A stretch of 61,254 bases of DNA, taken from the NCBI GenBank assembly GCA_037479115.1, contig JBBFLK010000019.1:1-61254 (forward strand), written 5' to 3'. Below are positions 50,680 to 60,228 of this stretch, piece after piece. The notes below the pieces were generated by a model. It was not told where the DNA came from. It did no database searches and worked only from the letters and a program-made list of their open reading frames with translations. This DNA is from Anaerohalosphaeraceae bacterium (GTDB lineage: Bacteria; Planctomycetota; Phycisphaerae; Sedimentisphaerales; Anaerohalosphaeraceae). The position numbers and the translations under genes were made by a program. The stretch's first letter is position 1. Each line of letters opens with the position of its first letter.

Positions 50680-52989
50680 GTGCTGAAGCGGATGCAAATC
50701 AAACTGGAAGGGGTTGTGCAGGGGGTGGGGGCACGGCCGTTCTTTTACCGCCGAGCCAAACAGCTGGGGCTGACGGGGTTTGTCCTGAACGACCGGGCGG
50801 GAATCACGCTGGAGGTTCAGGGGCCGCCGGAGAAACTCGAACCCCTGCTTGGCTGGCTGAAGAATCCCTCTTTGTGTCCCGATTGGCCGCCCCTGATGCA
50901 GCTCGAAAGCATGCAGATTACCCCACTGGCCCCGGTTGAGCCAGAGGCGGATTTCCAGATTCTGCCCAGCCGAACGGAAGGGACGCCGCAGTGTCAAATC
51001 ACACCGGATACGGCGGTGTGCCCGCAGTGCCTTCAGGAATTGTTTGACCCGTCGGATTTCCGCTATCGGTATCCCTTTATCACCTGCACCCAGTGCGGCC
51101 CTCGTTACACACTGATTAAAGATGTCCCGTATGACCGGCCGCAGACGACGATGGACCGCTTTGCGATGTGCCCGCGCTGCCGGAGCCAGTATGAAGACCT
51201 GACGGACCGGCGGTTTCACGCCCAGCCGGTCGCCTGTGCGGCCTGCGGGCCGTCTCTGGAGCTGACAGACAGCCGAGGACAGGTGCTTTGCCGCGAATCG
51301 GACGCAGCCGTTCGAAAAGCAGTGGACATTCTCCGCAGCGGCGGGATTGTTGCCGTCAAAGGCGTCGGCGGGTTTCATCTGGCGGTCGATGCGTCCAATG
51401 AAGAGGCCGTCCGGCGGCTGCGGCAGCGAAAACGCCGTCAGGCAAAACCCTTTGCGGTGATGGTGCGTTCGCTCGAGGAGGCCCGGCTGTGCGCCCAAAT
51501 CAGCGAGCAGGCCGCCCGGCTCCTGTCCAGCCCGCAGGCACCGATTGTGCTGCTGCCCAAACGCAATCCCAACCCGCTGGCGCCGTCGGTTGCGGCGGGG
51601 ACGAATACCTTCGGACTGATGCTGCCCTATGCACCGGTGCATCATCTTTTGTTTGCGGAGGAGGGGATTCTTTGGCTGGTGATGACCAGCGCCAACTTCA
51701 GCGAAGAGCCGCTGCTTTATGAAAACCAGCAGGCCCTGACGGAGCTGGCGGAGGTCGCCGATGCCTTTCTGCTGCACAATCGCGATATTTTTCGCCCGAT
51801 TGATGATTCAGTCCTGCACTGGGTGGACGGCGGGCCGGCTTTTCTGCGGCGAGCCCGCGGATATGTGCCGACGCCGCTGCGAAGGATTCGTCCAGCAAAG
51901 AAGGAAATCTTTGCGGCCGGTGCGGACTTAAAAAACACCTTCTGCTTTGTCAAAGGCAATCAATACCTGCTCAGTGAGCACATCGGCGATTTGGCGGAGG
52001 GCAAGTCGTATCGGCACTATCTTCGGGCGGTTCAGCAGCTGCAGTCGCTGTTTGAGGCGGAGCCGAAGGTCGTCGTCTGCGACCTGCACCCGGGGTATTT
52101 GTCCTCTCAGTTCGCCCGCTCGCTGCCGGCGGAGCGGTTCTTTGCCGTCCAGCATCACTGGGCGCATATCGCCTCCGTGCTGGCGGAATACCAGATGGAA
52201 ATTGACGAGCGGGTCATCGGGCTGGCTGCCGACGGGACGGGCTGCGGCACGGACGGAGCGGTCTGGGGCTGCGAGTGCCTGATTGCCTCGCAGCTGCAGT
52301 TCGAGCGGTTTGCCCACGCGGCTTATTTTCCGCTGGCAGGCGGAGATGCGGCGGCCCGACAGGCCATTCGTCCGCTGGTGGGACTGCTGGGGCCGCAGAT
52401 TCCGTCCCGGTTTGACCCCATCTTAGAGCGGCTGGAACCGGACCGGAAAAAACGTGAGGTGCTCATTGCACAGATTCAAAAAGGATTTCAAACGGTGCCG
52501 ACGTCCAGTCTGGGTCGGATGTTCGATGCGGCAGCGGCCCTGCTCGGGTTGGGGACTGTGAATACCTTCGAGGCCCAGCTGCCGATGGCCCTGGAGGCCG
52601 TCGCCGACCCGACGGAAACAGGTGTTTATACCGTTCAGATAGACAGCCCGCCTGAGCCGCCGCTGGTGTGGAATCCACGACCGATATTTCTCGAGATGGC
52701 CGAGGACGCGGCGCGGGAGACGCCTGTTCCGGTTCTGGCCGCTCGATTTCACAATACCGTCGCTGCGGCCCTGCTTGAAATGGCGAAAAAGGCGCGTGAG
52801 CGGACGGGCCTGCAAAAAATCGCACTCAGCGGCGGGGTTTTCTGCAACCGCTTTTTGTCCAATCAATTAATTCAGTTCTTGAAAGAAGACGGTTTTTGTG
52901 TACTCTGGAAACGAAAGGTGCCCGCCAATGACGGCGGAATCGCCCTCGGCCAGGCCGCCATTGCCGCCGCGCTGCTCGAAACAGGTTAA
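50680..52989 (+). CDS. hypF: Carbamoyltransferase HypF
   Basis: Makes the carbamoyl group that becomes the CN ligands of NiFe-hydrogenase. The 769-residue protein has an N-terminal acylphosphatase domain (EGVVQGVGARPFFYRR), two zinc-finger pairs (CPQCLQEL ... CTQCGPRY; CPRCRSQY ... CAACGPS), a YrdC-like domain (GGIVAVKGVGGFHLAVDA) and a Kae1-like C-terminal domain (HHWAHIASVLAE, ALSGGVFCNRFL). It starts with GTG, with GGAGG six bases upstream. It heads the hypF-hypC-hypD operon. Confidence 0.95.
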   Translation: MLKRMQIKLEGVVQGVGARPFFYRRAKQLGLTGFVLNDRAGITLEVQGPPEKLEPLLGWLKNPSLCPDWPPLMQLESMQITPLAPVEPEADFQILPSRTEGTPQCQITPDTAVCPQCLQELFDPSDFRYRYPFITCTQCGPRYTLIKDVPYDRPQTTMDRFAMCPRCRSQYEDLTDRRFHAQPVACAACGPSLELTDSRGQVLCRESDAAVRKAVDILRSGGIVAVKGVGGFHLAVDASNEEAVRRLRQRKRRQAKPFAVMVRSLEEARLCAQISEQAARLLSSPQAPIVLLPKRNPNPLAPSVAAGTNTFGLMLPYAPVHHLLFAEEGILWLVMTSANFSEEPLLYENQQALTELAEVADAFLLHNRDIFRPIDDSVLHWVDGGPAFLRRARGYVPTPLRRIRPAKKEIFAAGADLKNTFCFVKGNQYLLSEHIGDLAEGKSYRHYLRAVQQLQSLFEAEPKVVVCDLHPGYLSSQFARSLPAERFFAVQHHWAHIASVLAEYQMEIDERVIGLAADGTGCGTDGAVWGCECLIASQLQFERFAHAAYFPLAGGDAAARQAIRPLVGLLGPQIPSRFDPILERLEPDRKKREVLIAQIQKGFQTVPTSSLGRMFDAAAALLGLGTVNTFEAQLPMALEAVADPTETGVYTVQIDSPPEPPLVWNPRPIFLEMAEDAARETPVPVLAARFHNTVAAALLEMAKKARERTGLQKIALSGGVFCNRFLSNQLIQFLKEDGFCVLWKRKVPANDGGIALGQAAIAAALLETG

Positions 52990-53004
52990 AAAGGACAGAC
53001 ACAG

Positions 53005-53262
53005 ATGTGTTTAGCTGTACCAGCCAAAATCGTTCAGATGGAAGGCGACCGGGCCGTCGTGGATGCGATGGGCACGCGCTGGGCCATCCGCACCACGCTG
53101 ACACCGGAGGTGGGGCTGGGGGACATTGTTCTGGTGCATGCCGGCTATGCCATCACCAAAGTCGAAGAAGAAGAGGCCCGCAAGACCTGGGAGCTCTTCG
53201 AAGAAATCGCCCGTCTTCAGGAGCAGGAACAGCAGGCCCGCCCGCCGGAGGGGACACAATGA
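53005..53262 (+). CDS. hypC: Hydrogenase maturation chaperone HypC
   Basis: An 85-residue protein starting MCLAVPAKIV; the Cys2 is the iron ligand carried with HypD. GDIVLVHAGYAITKV is the family's second motif. The C-terminal tail (EEIARLQEQEQQARPP) is longer and more charged than usual. It lies 15 bases after hypF and overlaps hypD by 4 bases (ATGA). Confidence 0.93.
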   Translation: MCLAVPAKIVQMEGDRAVVDAMGTRWAIRTTLTPEVGLGDIVLVHAGYAITKVEEEEARKTWELFEEIARLQEQEQQARPPEGTQ

Positions 53263-54323
53263 ACCCTTCTATTGAGCTGATCAGAAACCGGCTGACGGAC
53301 GCCGTTCAGAAAATCGGCAGGTCGATTCAAATTATGGAGGTCTGCGGCACGCATACCGTGGCGCTCTTTCGTCACGGCATCCGCTCGCTTCTGCCGGAAG
53401 GAGTTCGTCTGCTTTCCGGGCCGGGCTGTCCGGTCTGCGTAACGGACCAGGGAACGATTGACACCCTGCTCGAATTGGCCAAACGCCCCGACACTCTCAT
53501 CACCACCTACGGAGATATGATTCGCGTGCCCGGCAGCCGGACTTCCCTGGAAAAACTTCATCGCCCGAATGTCCGAGTTGTCCTGAGTACGGATGATGCA
53601 TTGGACGCCGCCCGAAAAAATCCGGATAAACTCGTTGTGTTTGCCGCCGTCGGTTTTGAAACGACGGCTCCGGCTACGGCCGTCGTTCTGCAGCAGGCGC
53701 TGGCGGAGGGAATCCGCAATTTTACGATTCTCTGTGCACACAAACTCGTCATCCCCGCCATGAAGGCGCTCCTCGAAGGACGCAATGACAAAATTGATGC
53801 GTTTTTGTGTCCCGGGCATGTGAGCGTCATCATCGGCTCGGATGCGTATCGGCCCATTGCAGAGATGTATCATCGGCCCTGCGTGGTAGCGGGCTTTGAA
53901 CCGATGCAGATGCTCGAAGGCATTGCCCGAATCTGCGAACAAATCAGCTCCGGCCGTGCCTGTGTAGAGTCGGTGTATCAGGCCGCCGTGCGTCCCGCCG
54001 GAAATGAAATCGCCCTGAAGCTGCTGGAGGAGTTTTTTGAACCGTGGGACGGCCCCTGGCGAGGGCTGGGCCGCATCCCGGGCGGCACGCTTCGACTAAA
54101 GAAACAATATGAACAATTCGACGCCGCGAAAAGATTAGACATAACCCCTCTGGATTCCCCGGAACCCGCCGGATGCCTGTGCGGCCGTGTTCTGTGCGGT
54201 CTGGTTGAGCCGCCCTCCTGTCCGCTGTTTGCTAAAACCTGTAATCCGGACCATCCTGTCGGTCCCTGCATGGTCTCCACGGAAGGGGCCTGTTCGGCCT
54301 GGTATAAATACAGAGGCCGATAA
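53259..54323 (+). CDS. hypD: Hydrogenase maturation protein HypD
   Basis: The scaffold that assembles Fe(CN)2CO with HypC. The 354-residue protein has IMEVCGTHT (Cys ligand), LLSGPGCPVCVT, GFETTAPATAV, GFEPMQML, and the C-terminal CLCGRVLCG ... CPLFAKTC ... GPCMVSTEGAC cluster, which binds 4Fe-4S. The ATG at 53259 overlaps hypC. The next expected gene, hypE, is absent; an unrelated exported protein follows. Confidence 0.94.
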   Translation: MNPSIELIRNRLTDAVQKIGRSIQIMEVCGTHTVALFRHGIRSLLPEGVRLLSGPGCPVCVTDQGTIDTLLELAKRPDTLITTYGDMIRVPGSRTSLEKLHRPNVRVVLSTDDALDAARKNPDKLVVFAAVGFETTAPATAVVLQQALAEGIRNFTILCAHKLVIPAMKALLEGRNDKIDAFLCPGHVSVIIGSDAYRPIAEMYHRPCVVAGFEPMQMLEGIARICEQISSGRACVESVYQAAVRPAGNEIALKLLEEFFEPWDGPWRGLGRIPGGTLRLKKQYEQFDAAKRLDITPLDSPEPAGCLCGRVLCGLVEPPSCPLFAKTCNPDHPVGPCMVSTEGACSAWYKYRGR

Positions 54324-54400
54324 AACGCTCTTTTTCATTTTTCAGCAGCCGCACCTGAAAAACCTCTCTCTTTTTGCAGATTTTATCGGACGGTTTTTTC
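54317..54400 (+). terminator. Nested hairpins after hypD
   Basis: An outer 9-bp pair CCGATAAAA / TTTTATCGG (54317-54325, 54381-54389) encloses TTTTTCAG / CTGAAAAA (54338-54345, 54355-54362) and is followed by ACGGTTTTTT. The plan resembles the small-RNA candidates but on the plus strand. The most likely role is to end the hyp operon. Confidence 0.45.
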
Positions 54401-54522
54401 TCCGCCGCCCTTTCTGCTTTTGACCGCCTCCGCAACATTTCGTATTTTTTAGAAGGAAAGGCAAATTCCGACTTTGGGGGCGAACAGTTCGACATCCTTT
54501 GTGAGTCGTACCGGAAGCCAAA

Positions 54523-56004
54523 ATGAAGCTGTCAAAACAAAACCTGTTTCCGCTTGCCGCTTTTGCATTGTTGGGACTTTTGCTGGGCCGTGCGGCTTAT
54601 CCGCACACGATGAAACCCGGTGAGTACCTGATATGGGGAATCTCCAGCCAGCAGGCCGCCATCCCGGTCGGCAGTGTAATTACCGAGGCCGTCCTGACCA
54701 TTCACGATATTGTACCTGTCAAAAATCCGCGGTTTTACATTCATCTCCTCGATAATCCGCTCGAGTGGGTCCAGAAGGGAAACACGGCCGAGTCCGGCAA
54801 TGCCTTCCAGGGCTACGGAGTTCCGCTCAAAGGTACGGTCGTAAACGGAAAATGGGTCTGCCGGCTCAGCCAGGTCAACGACCGGGCTTCGTCGATATGG
54901 ACCGTCTATAAAAACCCCTGCATCATCAAGCTGTCGAACGGTTCGAAAGTTTCGCTTTCTTCTTCGCTGCTGGAGCTGATTGACTATATCGGCAACGGCG
55001 GCGGATTCGGATTCGGCATCGACTTTGAAAGCATCTGCTCTTTTACACAAATTACGCTCGACATAACCGCCCAGACTTTTTTAGGGACTTATGAACGGCA
55101 GACTTTTTCCTTTACAATGTCGAATCTTTATTCCTATGACGAGGCACTGAAACGGTGGATTTATCTGGACGGAACCGAACCGGACGACTGGGAGCGGGAT
55201 AACCCCTCTGCGGGCACCCTAACGATAAGCCGCTGTCAGGTGACGGCCGGTAGCGTCATCGGACAAGACACCATGACCGCCAGCGGAAAATTTACAGGGG
55301 CTCCCAACCTGTTCTGGGTTCCGCGAATTGAGTTGTCTGTCGTTTCTCTATTGGACGACAAAACGGTCTATACGGAATCCTGCGGGTTTACGTGGGACAA
55401 AGTCCGCAACCAGTTTACGTGGTCCCGACGGCTGACCAACAATCAGCCCGGCGGCATTACCTCCCTGCGGTTTGATTTTTCGGCACAGACGTTTTCACTC
55501 ACACTGTCGCGCGTGGATTTGACCGGTCTGTCTTCTCCGATTCGGCTGAACCTGACCATCGGCAGCGTTTCCTATACGGGGGAAGTCGATGAGTCCATCA
55601 TCAACGGCTCCGGGCGGATTCCCATTCGGCTGATGCGCAATTATCGGGATGAGCTCCGCATCAGCAAGGCCGCCGCCGTAAAGGGCAGAACCGCCGGCAC
55701 CGACCAGCTGAGCATCACCGGGGAAATTGCGGTCGCGGATGTGGCCGGGACAGACCTGAGGGTCCTGCCGGTTACCGTCATCTGGGGGCGGCAGGTGTTT
55801 ACGATTCCGCAGGGCAGCTTTCAAATCGGAAGAGGAAACGTCTATACCTGCAGCAATATCCCGGTCCCGGAAGGCGGACTGATTACCTGCCGGATTGACC
55901 TGGACAAATGCCTCTTCAGCGTGATTCTCAGAAGCGCCTCCATCGAGCTGGTTCCCGGACGGCCGGCGGATGCGAATCTGCAAATCAGGCGTGCGGCGGA
56001 TTAA
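54523..56004 (+). CDS. Exported beta-rich protein, unrecognised
   Basis: A 493-residue protein with a signal peptide (MKLSKQNLFPLAAFALLGLLLG then RAAYPHTM). The rest is repeated beta-sandwich-like units. Related stretches are FTQITLDITAQTFLGTYERQ, SLRFDFSAQTFSLTLSRVDL and CRIDLDKCLFSVILRSASIEL, each with a Phe/Leu-x-Leu-Asp pattern followed by SLxL. Planctomycetes have similar exported proteins of unknown role; I know no activity. No signal for a lipid anchor or dockerin is seen. It overlaps the end of cysQ by 4 bases (convergent). Confidence 0.72.
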   Translation: MKLSKQNLFPLAAFALLGLLLGRAAYPHTMKPGEYLIWGISSQQAAIPVGSVITEAVLTIHDIVPVKNPRFYIHLLDNPLEWVQKGNTAESGNAFQGYGVPLKGTVVNGKWVCRLSQVNDRASSIWTVYKNPCIIKLSNGSKVSLSSSLLELIDYIGNGGGFGFGIDFESICSFTQITLDITAQTFLGTYERQTFSFTMSNLYSYDEALKRWIYLDGTEPDDWERDNPSAGTLTISRCQVTAGSVIGQDTMTASGKFTGAPNLFWVPRIELSVVSLLDDKTVYTESCGFTWDKVRNQFTWSRRLTNNQPGGITSLRFDFSAQTFSLTLSRVDLTGLSSPIRLNLTIGSVSYTGEVDESIINGSGRIPIRLMRNYRDELRISKAAAVKGRTAGTDQLSITGEIAVADVAGTDLRVLPVTVIWGRQVFTIPQGSFQIGRGNVYTCSNIPVPEGGLITCRIDLDKCLFSVILRSASIELVPGRPADANLQIRRAAD

Positions 56005-56768
56005 GGCCGCAGGGAGATGTTCCGCAAAAGCTCCAGCAGCCGAGGATTGGCCGCCCAGAGGCCGTTCAGGAGAGGATTGGGCTGATTGAACGGCCGTCGT
56101 TGTTCGTCGGCCTCCCATCGGCCGCCGGCGGCTTCCACAAGGCAGACGCCGGCCGCTACATCCCATTCATTCTTGGGCACCAGGGTAAACATTCCATCCG
56201 CCAGCCCGGCAGCCACCAGAGCCAGTTTATATGCCACGGAACCCATCGGAACAATCTCAAATCCGGCTCCCTCAAACCGTTTCCATTCTCCGCGTCTGAC
56301 TTCGCTGCGGCTGGCCAAAATCCTGGCCCCTTTCAGGTCCGCTTTTTGACTGACCCGCACCGGCTGCCCGTTGAGCGTCAGCCCATACAGCCGGCTGCCC
56401 AGAAACATCTGTCCGGCCGCTGGATTGCAGATGCCCGCCGCCGTCGGGCAGCCCTCCTCCACCAGCGCAACCGAAATACACCATTCAGGAATGCCCTCGA
56501 TAAACTCCCGCGTGCCGTCCAGCGGGTCCACAATCCAGACCCGTTTTTTCCCCAGCCGGCTTAAGTCGTCGGCGGTTTCTTCGGAAAGCCACCCTTCCGA
56601 CGGCCCCAGCAGGGCCTCTTTTAAGACCTTATCCAGCAACAGGTCGGCTTGCGTGACGGGGTCGCCGCCGGCCTTCTTTTCCGAAGCGATTCGCCCGGGC
56701 GTAAAACGCGCCGCTGCTTCCCGGGCGGCCAGCAGGGCCCGTTCAATCCGCTGCAAATCAGCATCCAT
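56001..56768 (-). CDS. cysQ: 3'(2'),5'-bisphosphate nucleotidase (CysQ-like)
   Basis: Removes the 3'-phosphate from PAP or PAPS made by the sulfate-activation pathway; metal-dependent inositol-monophosphatase fold. The 255-residue protein has DPVTQADLLLDKVL, WLSEETADD, WIVDPLDGTREF (metal-binding Asp pair) and KNEWDVAAG. The start at 56768 has AAGGG eight bases upstream. It lies 20 bases behind cysN and ends the cysC-cysD-cysN-cysQ operon. Other IMPase-fold phosphatases are possible, but the context supports CysQ. Confidence 0.9.
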   Translation of the reverse strand: MDADLQRIERALLAAREAAARFTPGRIASEKKAGGDPVTQADLLLDKVLKEALLGPSEGWLSEETADDLSRLGKKRVWIVDPLDGTREFIEGIPEWCISVALVEEGCPTAAGICNPAAGQMFLGSRLYGLTLNGQPVRVSQKADLKGARILASRSEVRRGEWKRFEGAGFEIVPMGSVAYKLALVAAGLADGMFTLVPKNEWDVAAGVCLVEAAGGRWEADEQRRPFNQPNPLLNGLWAANPRLLELLRNISLRP

Positions 56769-56787
56769 CGGCCGCCCTTCCCTTTGC

Positions 56788-58590
56788 TCACACACTGAAG
56801 ATAATCCCCTTCTGCTGCAGGAGCCGCTTGACCTGAGCGGCGGCCTCGTCCGGATTATCCGGATTGTCAATCTGCAAATCGGCCTGAATATCGGTCATAT
56901 CCGGACCGAGCCAGACCACCTCAATCAAATCACTGTCCACGGCGGCCCGAATAATCTCCAAATCACTCTGCGTCAGGCCGATCGCTGTGACAATCAGAAT
57001 CATTCCGGCATCGAGCATCAGGTTGGCCACCTCGCCGAGCCGCCGCAGGTGTTCCGGACGATGAGACGTATCCGGGCCGGGCGTCTTGATGTCGGCATCG
57101 ACCCCATAGAGTACATTGGCGATTCCCATAAAGTACACCAGTTTGCCTTCGGCAAACAGTTTTCGTTCGAGAGCCCGAGCCAGGGTTTTTTTGCCGACAT
57201 TTTTGCGGCCGGTAATCAAAACCAAAGCGGCCTTCTGGCTGTAGCGTTCCCAGCGCTGTTCGCGGCTGAGGGTGCTCATCGCCCACTTGAGGTTTCGCTG
57301 CATCACGCGCTGGCGAAGCGGTTCTTCGGCATCCGGCAGGACTTTGCGAATCAGTCCGCCGCCGCGAATTTCATACTCATCGACAATCACAAAGCGGCTG
57401 AGGGTGGGGAATCGGTCGGACAAATCAAACGCAATCGCCCGCGCCGTCTGCAGAATACAGTCCGCTACATCGTGGTATCCGACAAAATCCTGCCCGCTTT
57501 TCATCCGCAAATCGGAGGCATCCATTACGGAAAGAACTGCTTCAACACGCATCGGCTGTTTGGCCGTGCCGACCTTGAGCAGATAGTCTTTCCCTGTTCG
57601 CAGCGGCTCCTTGCCCATCCAGAACAGATGAACCTGAAAGCGCCGTCCGATTTCGGGAGCCGGTTCGCCGGCGCGGGCGGCGATTTGACCGCGCGTCAGA
57701 TAAATCTGCTCTTCGAGCGTAAAGGCGGCGGCCTGACCGGCTTCATAGACCTGCGGAGGCGGCGAACCGAATCGTTCGAGCGTCTTGACACGGCTCTTTT
57801 TGCCGGACGGATAAAAAATCAGCTCATCGCCGGTGCGAACGGCACCGGTTTCCACGGTTCCGACGACGATGCGGCGCTGATCGCCGGCCGATGTAAATTT
57901 GTACACATCCTGCACGGGCATTCGGAACGGTTTATCAACCGGCAGCGGCTCTTTGATAAAGGCGTCGAGGGCCTCCAGCACCGTCGGCCCATCATACCAG
58001 GCCATCCGCTCGCTGCGGCGGGCGATATTGTCTCCGGCCATTCCGCTGACCGGAATGAAAGACGCCGACAGACCGATTTCCTGCAGAAAGTGTTTGTACT
58101 CGTCTGCAATCTTTTCGAAAGCATCGCGGCTCCATCCGGCCAAATCCATTTTGTTAACCAGAACGGCGATTTGATGAACGCCGAGCATAGACAGCATATA
58201 GCCGTGCCGACGGGAATTTTCCCGAACGCCTTCGGCGGCATCAATCACCAGCAGAGCCGCCTCCGCATGCGAAGCCCCGGTCACCATATTTCGCAGGAAC
58301 TCGATATGCCCCGGTGCATCGAGAATCAAATAGTGCCGTTTGGCGGATTTGAAGAAGATGCGGGCGGAATCAATGGTAATCCCCTGCGCCTGTTCGTCCT
58401 TGAGCGCATCCAGCAGAAAGGCGTATTCAAAAGGCCGGCTGGTCCGACGGCACAGCTCCTGAATCTGTTCCAGTTTGCCCTTCGGCAGAGAATCCGTATC
58501 CGCCAGAAGACGTCCGATGACGGTGCTCTTGCCGTGGTCCACATGGCCGGCTACGACGATATTCATTTTTTCATCGGCTGCAGGATTCAT
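56788..58590 (-). CDS. cysN: Sulfate adenylyltransferase subunit 1 with a degenerate APS-kinase-like domain
   Basis: The GTPase subunit that drives APS synthesis by CysD. Residues 1-430 hold the EF-Tu-like part: [24 protein letters not shown] and beta-barrels. Residues about 440-600 resemble APS kinase ([22 protein letters not shown]), but the loop reads GRKNVGKKT, with Lys in place of the needed Ser/Thr after GK, and the next Asp-Gly-Asp motif is missing. The domain is therefore probably inactive. A complete separate CysC is encoded three genes earlier in the operon. The spacing to cysD is 18 bases. Confidence 0.93.
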   Translation of the reverse strand: MNPAADEKMNIVVAGHVDHGKSTVIGRLLADTDSLPKGKLEQIQELCRRTSRPFEYAFLLDALKDEQAQGITIDSARIFFKSAKRHYLILDAPGHIEFLRNMVTGASHAEAALLVIDAAEGVRENSRRHGYMLSMLGVHQIAVLVNKMDLAGWSRDAFEKIADEYKHFLQEIGLSASFIPVSGMAGDNIARRSERMAWYDGPTVLEALDAFIKEPLPVDKPFRMPVQDVYKFTSAGDQRRIVVGTVETGAVRTGDELIFYPSGKKSRVKTLERFGSPPPQVYEAGQAAAFTLEEQIYLTRGQIAARAGEPAPEIGRRFQVHLFWMGKEPLRTGKDYLLKVGTAKQPMRVEAVLSVMDASDLRMKSGQDFVGYHDVADCILQTARAIAFDLSDRFPTLSRFVIVDEYEIRGGGLIRKVLPDAEEPLRQRVMQRNLKWAMSTLSREQRWERYSQKAALVLITGRKNVGKKTLARALERKLFAEGKLVYFMGIANVLYGVDADIKTPGPDTSHRPEHLRRLGEVANLMLDAGMILIVTAIGLTQSDLEIIRAAVDSDLIEVVWLGPDMTDIQADLQIDNPDNPDEAAAQVKRLLQQKGIIFSV

Positions 58591-58608
58591 CCGTCTGCTC
58601 TTCTCCTT

Positions 58609-59493
58609 TTACATATATCCTTCCCGGCGGAGGGTTTCCAGTCCGCCGCCGTCTTCGGCATCCTGTGCACGCCCGCTGCGTTCCGCAATGTTCTTCAGCT
58701 GTCCGCTGCGCAGCTCTTCAATAATCTCCCTCGGATTCTTCGCTGTGGAATTGATAGGAAACGTGCACGGCCAGCAACCGAGCGAGCGATACCGCTTGCC
58801 GTTTCCCTGGTCATAGTACAGGGAAACCGTCGGAATCTTTTCCCGCTCGATGTATTCCCAGATGTTCAGTTCCGTCCAGTCCAGCAGCGGATGAATCCGC
58901 ACATGGGTGCCGGGGGCGAAATCCGTTTTGTACTGGTTCCAGAACTCCGGCGGCTGGTCGGCAATGTCCCATTCGCTTAAGCGGTCGCGTTTGGAAAAAT
59001 AGCGTTCTTTAGAGCGGGAGCCCTCCTCATCAGCCCGCAAACCCACAATAACACCGGTGAACGGCTCCCGATTGGGGTCCACTTCATAGCGGTCCGCAGA
59101 ATGATTGAACCGATACCGGGGCCAGGCGCCGCTGAGCGTATTCTTAAGCGCTTCTGTTTTCAGGAGTTTACAGCAGCGGAGCCGGTCCACCTTGCCGTCC
59201 GGGAAGGTCTCTTTTCTTTCAAGGGCCTCCGTGTTGATGCCGTAAATCATATCCAGATGCCACTGGCGGGTCAGACGGTCGCGGTACTCAATCATCTCCG
59301 GAATCTTAAAGCTGGTGTCGATATGGACTAACGGAAACGGAACATGTCCCAGAAAGGCCTTGCGGGCCAGCCAAAGCAGAACGGTGCTGTCCTTGCCGAC
59401 AGACCAGAGCATACACAAACTCTTGAAGTTGGCGTAGGCCTCCCGGAGGATGTGAATGCTGAGGTTTTCGAGTTGGTCGAGATGGTCAGCCAT
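58609..59493 (-). CDS. cysD: Sulfate adenylyltransferase subunit 2
   Basis: Makes APS from ATP and sulfate with CysN. The 294-residue PAPS-reductase-like enzyme has [17 protein letters not shown] (PP-loop), [51 protein letters not shown] and SLGCWPCT. Only six bases separate it from cysC upstream. Confidence 0.95.
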   Translation of the reverse strand: MADHLDQLENLSIHILREAYANFKSLCMLWSVGKDSTVLLWLARKAFLGHVPFPLVHIDTSFKIPEMIEYRDRLTRQWHLDMIYGINTEALERKETFPDGKVDRLRCCKLLKTEALKNTLSGAWPRYRFNHSADRYEVDPNREPFTGVIVGLRADEEGSRSKERYFSKRDRLSEWDIADQPPEFWNQYKTDFAPGTHVRIHPLLDWTELNIWEYIEREKIPTVSLYYDQGNGKRYRSLGCWPCTFPINSTAKNPREIIEELRSGQLKNIAERSGRAQDAEDGGGLETLRREGYM

Positions 59494-59499
59494 AGACTC

Positions 59500-60069
59500 T
59501 CACAGGTACGGTTTGATGTAAGCCATTATTTGGTCGACACATACATCTATCGGATTGTGTTCGGTATCGATGACGAGTTCCGGATTCTGGGGTTCTTCAT
59601 AAGGGTCATCCAAGCCGGTGAATTGCTGAATCTGTCCGGCTTGGGCTTTTTGGTATAAACCCTTGACATCGCGGCGTTTGCATTCGTCCAGCGAGGCCTT
59701 TACATACACTTCGATGAAATGCTTGCACATCCGACGGACGAAATCTCGGGAATCTCGGTAAGGGGAGATAAAGGAGGCAATGACGATAACGCCGTGGTGT
59801 TCGAGCCGGCTGGCGACCCAGCCGACTCGACGGATGTGTTCATCGCGGGATTTTCGGTCAAACCCTGTGTTGGGGAAGAGACTGCGGAGGGTGTCGCCGT
59901 CCAGACGTTCGACTTTTCGCCCCTGAGCCGTGAGAATTTGGGCAATCCGGTCGGCCAAGGTAGTCTTGCCGGAACCGCTCAGACCGGTCAGCCAGAGGAC
60001 AAAAGCCGGTTTTTCAGGCTGCAAAGGCATCTGTATTGGTTCTTCCTCCACAGTATCCCGTTTTCGCAT
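59500..60069 (-). CDS. cysC: Adenylylsulfate kinase
   Basis: Phosphorylates APS to PAPS. The protein, about 189 residues from the ATG at 60069, has the intact Walker A GLSGSGKTT, DGDTLRSLF, RRVGWVASRL, FISPYRDSRDFVR, KGLYQKAQAG and DPYEEPQNPEL, the full APS-kinase set. A perfect palindrome CTGCCG-CA-CGGCAG lies just before the ATG and could hinder ribosome access; a start at 60030 is possible. It heads the operon with a promoter at 60100-60128. Confidence 0.93.
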   Translation of the reverse strand: MRKRDTVEEEPIQMPLQPEKPAFVLWLTGLSGSGKTTLADRIAQILTAQGRKVERLDGDTLRSLFPNTGFDRKSRDEHIRRVGWVASRLEHHGVIVIASFISPYRDSRDFVRRMCKHFIEVYVKASLDECKRRDVKGLYQKAQAGQIQQFTGLDDPYEEPQNPELVIDTEHNPIDVCVDQIMAYIKPYL

Positions 60070-60099
60070 AACTCTGCCGCACGGCAGAAAATCGGAATA

Positions 60100-60128
60100 A
60101 AAGTACCATATTTGCCCGAAACAGACAA
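60100..60128 (-). promoter_or_regulatory. Promoter of the cysC-cysD-cysN-cysQ operon
   Basis: Minus strand TTGTCT (60123-60128), 17-base spacer, TACTTT (60100-60105) preceded by TGG. Confidence 0.45.
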
Positions 60129-60157
60129 CCTTTGTGCGGCGTAATTGCAAATAAGTT

Positions 60158-60186
60158 TTGAAACAAGGGAGACTTTCCGGTAGAGT
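60158..60186 (+). promoter_or_regulatory. Promoter of the ferritin-like gene
   Basis: TTGAAA (60158-60163), 17-base spacer, TAGAGT (60181-60186); the gene starts 43 bases later after GAGGAG. Confidence 0.5.
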
Positions 60187-60228
60187 AGAGTCGTTTACAA
60201 AGGACTTTTACACAGAGGAGTGAACAAG

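Noticed and set aside
56371-58980. 869-codon plus-strand frame opposite cysN/cysD
   Set aside because: Runs across three well-supported minus-strand genes and has no recognisable domain.
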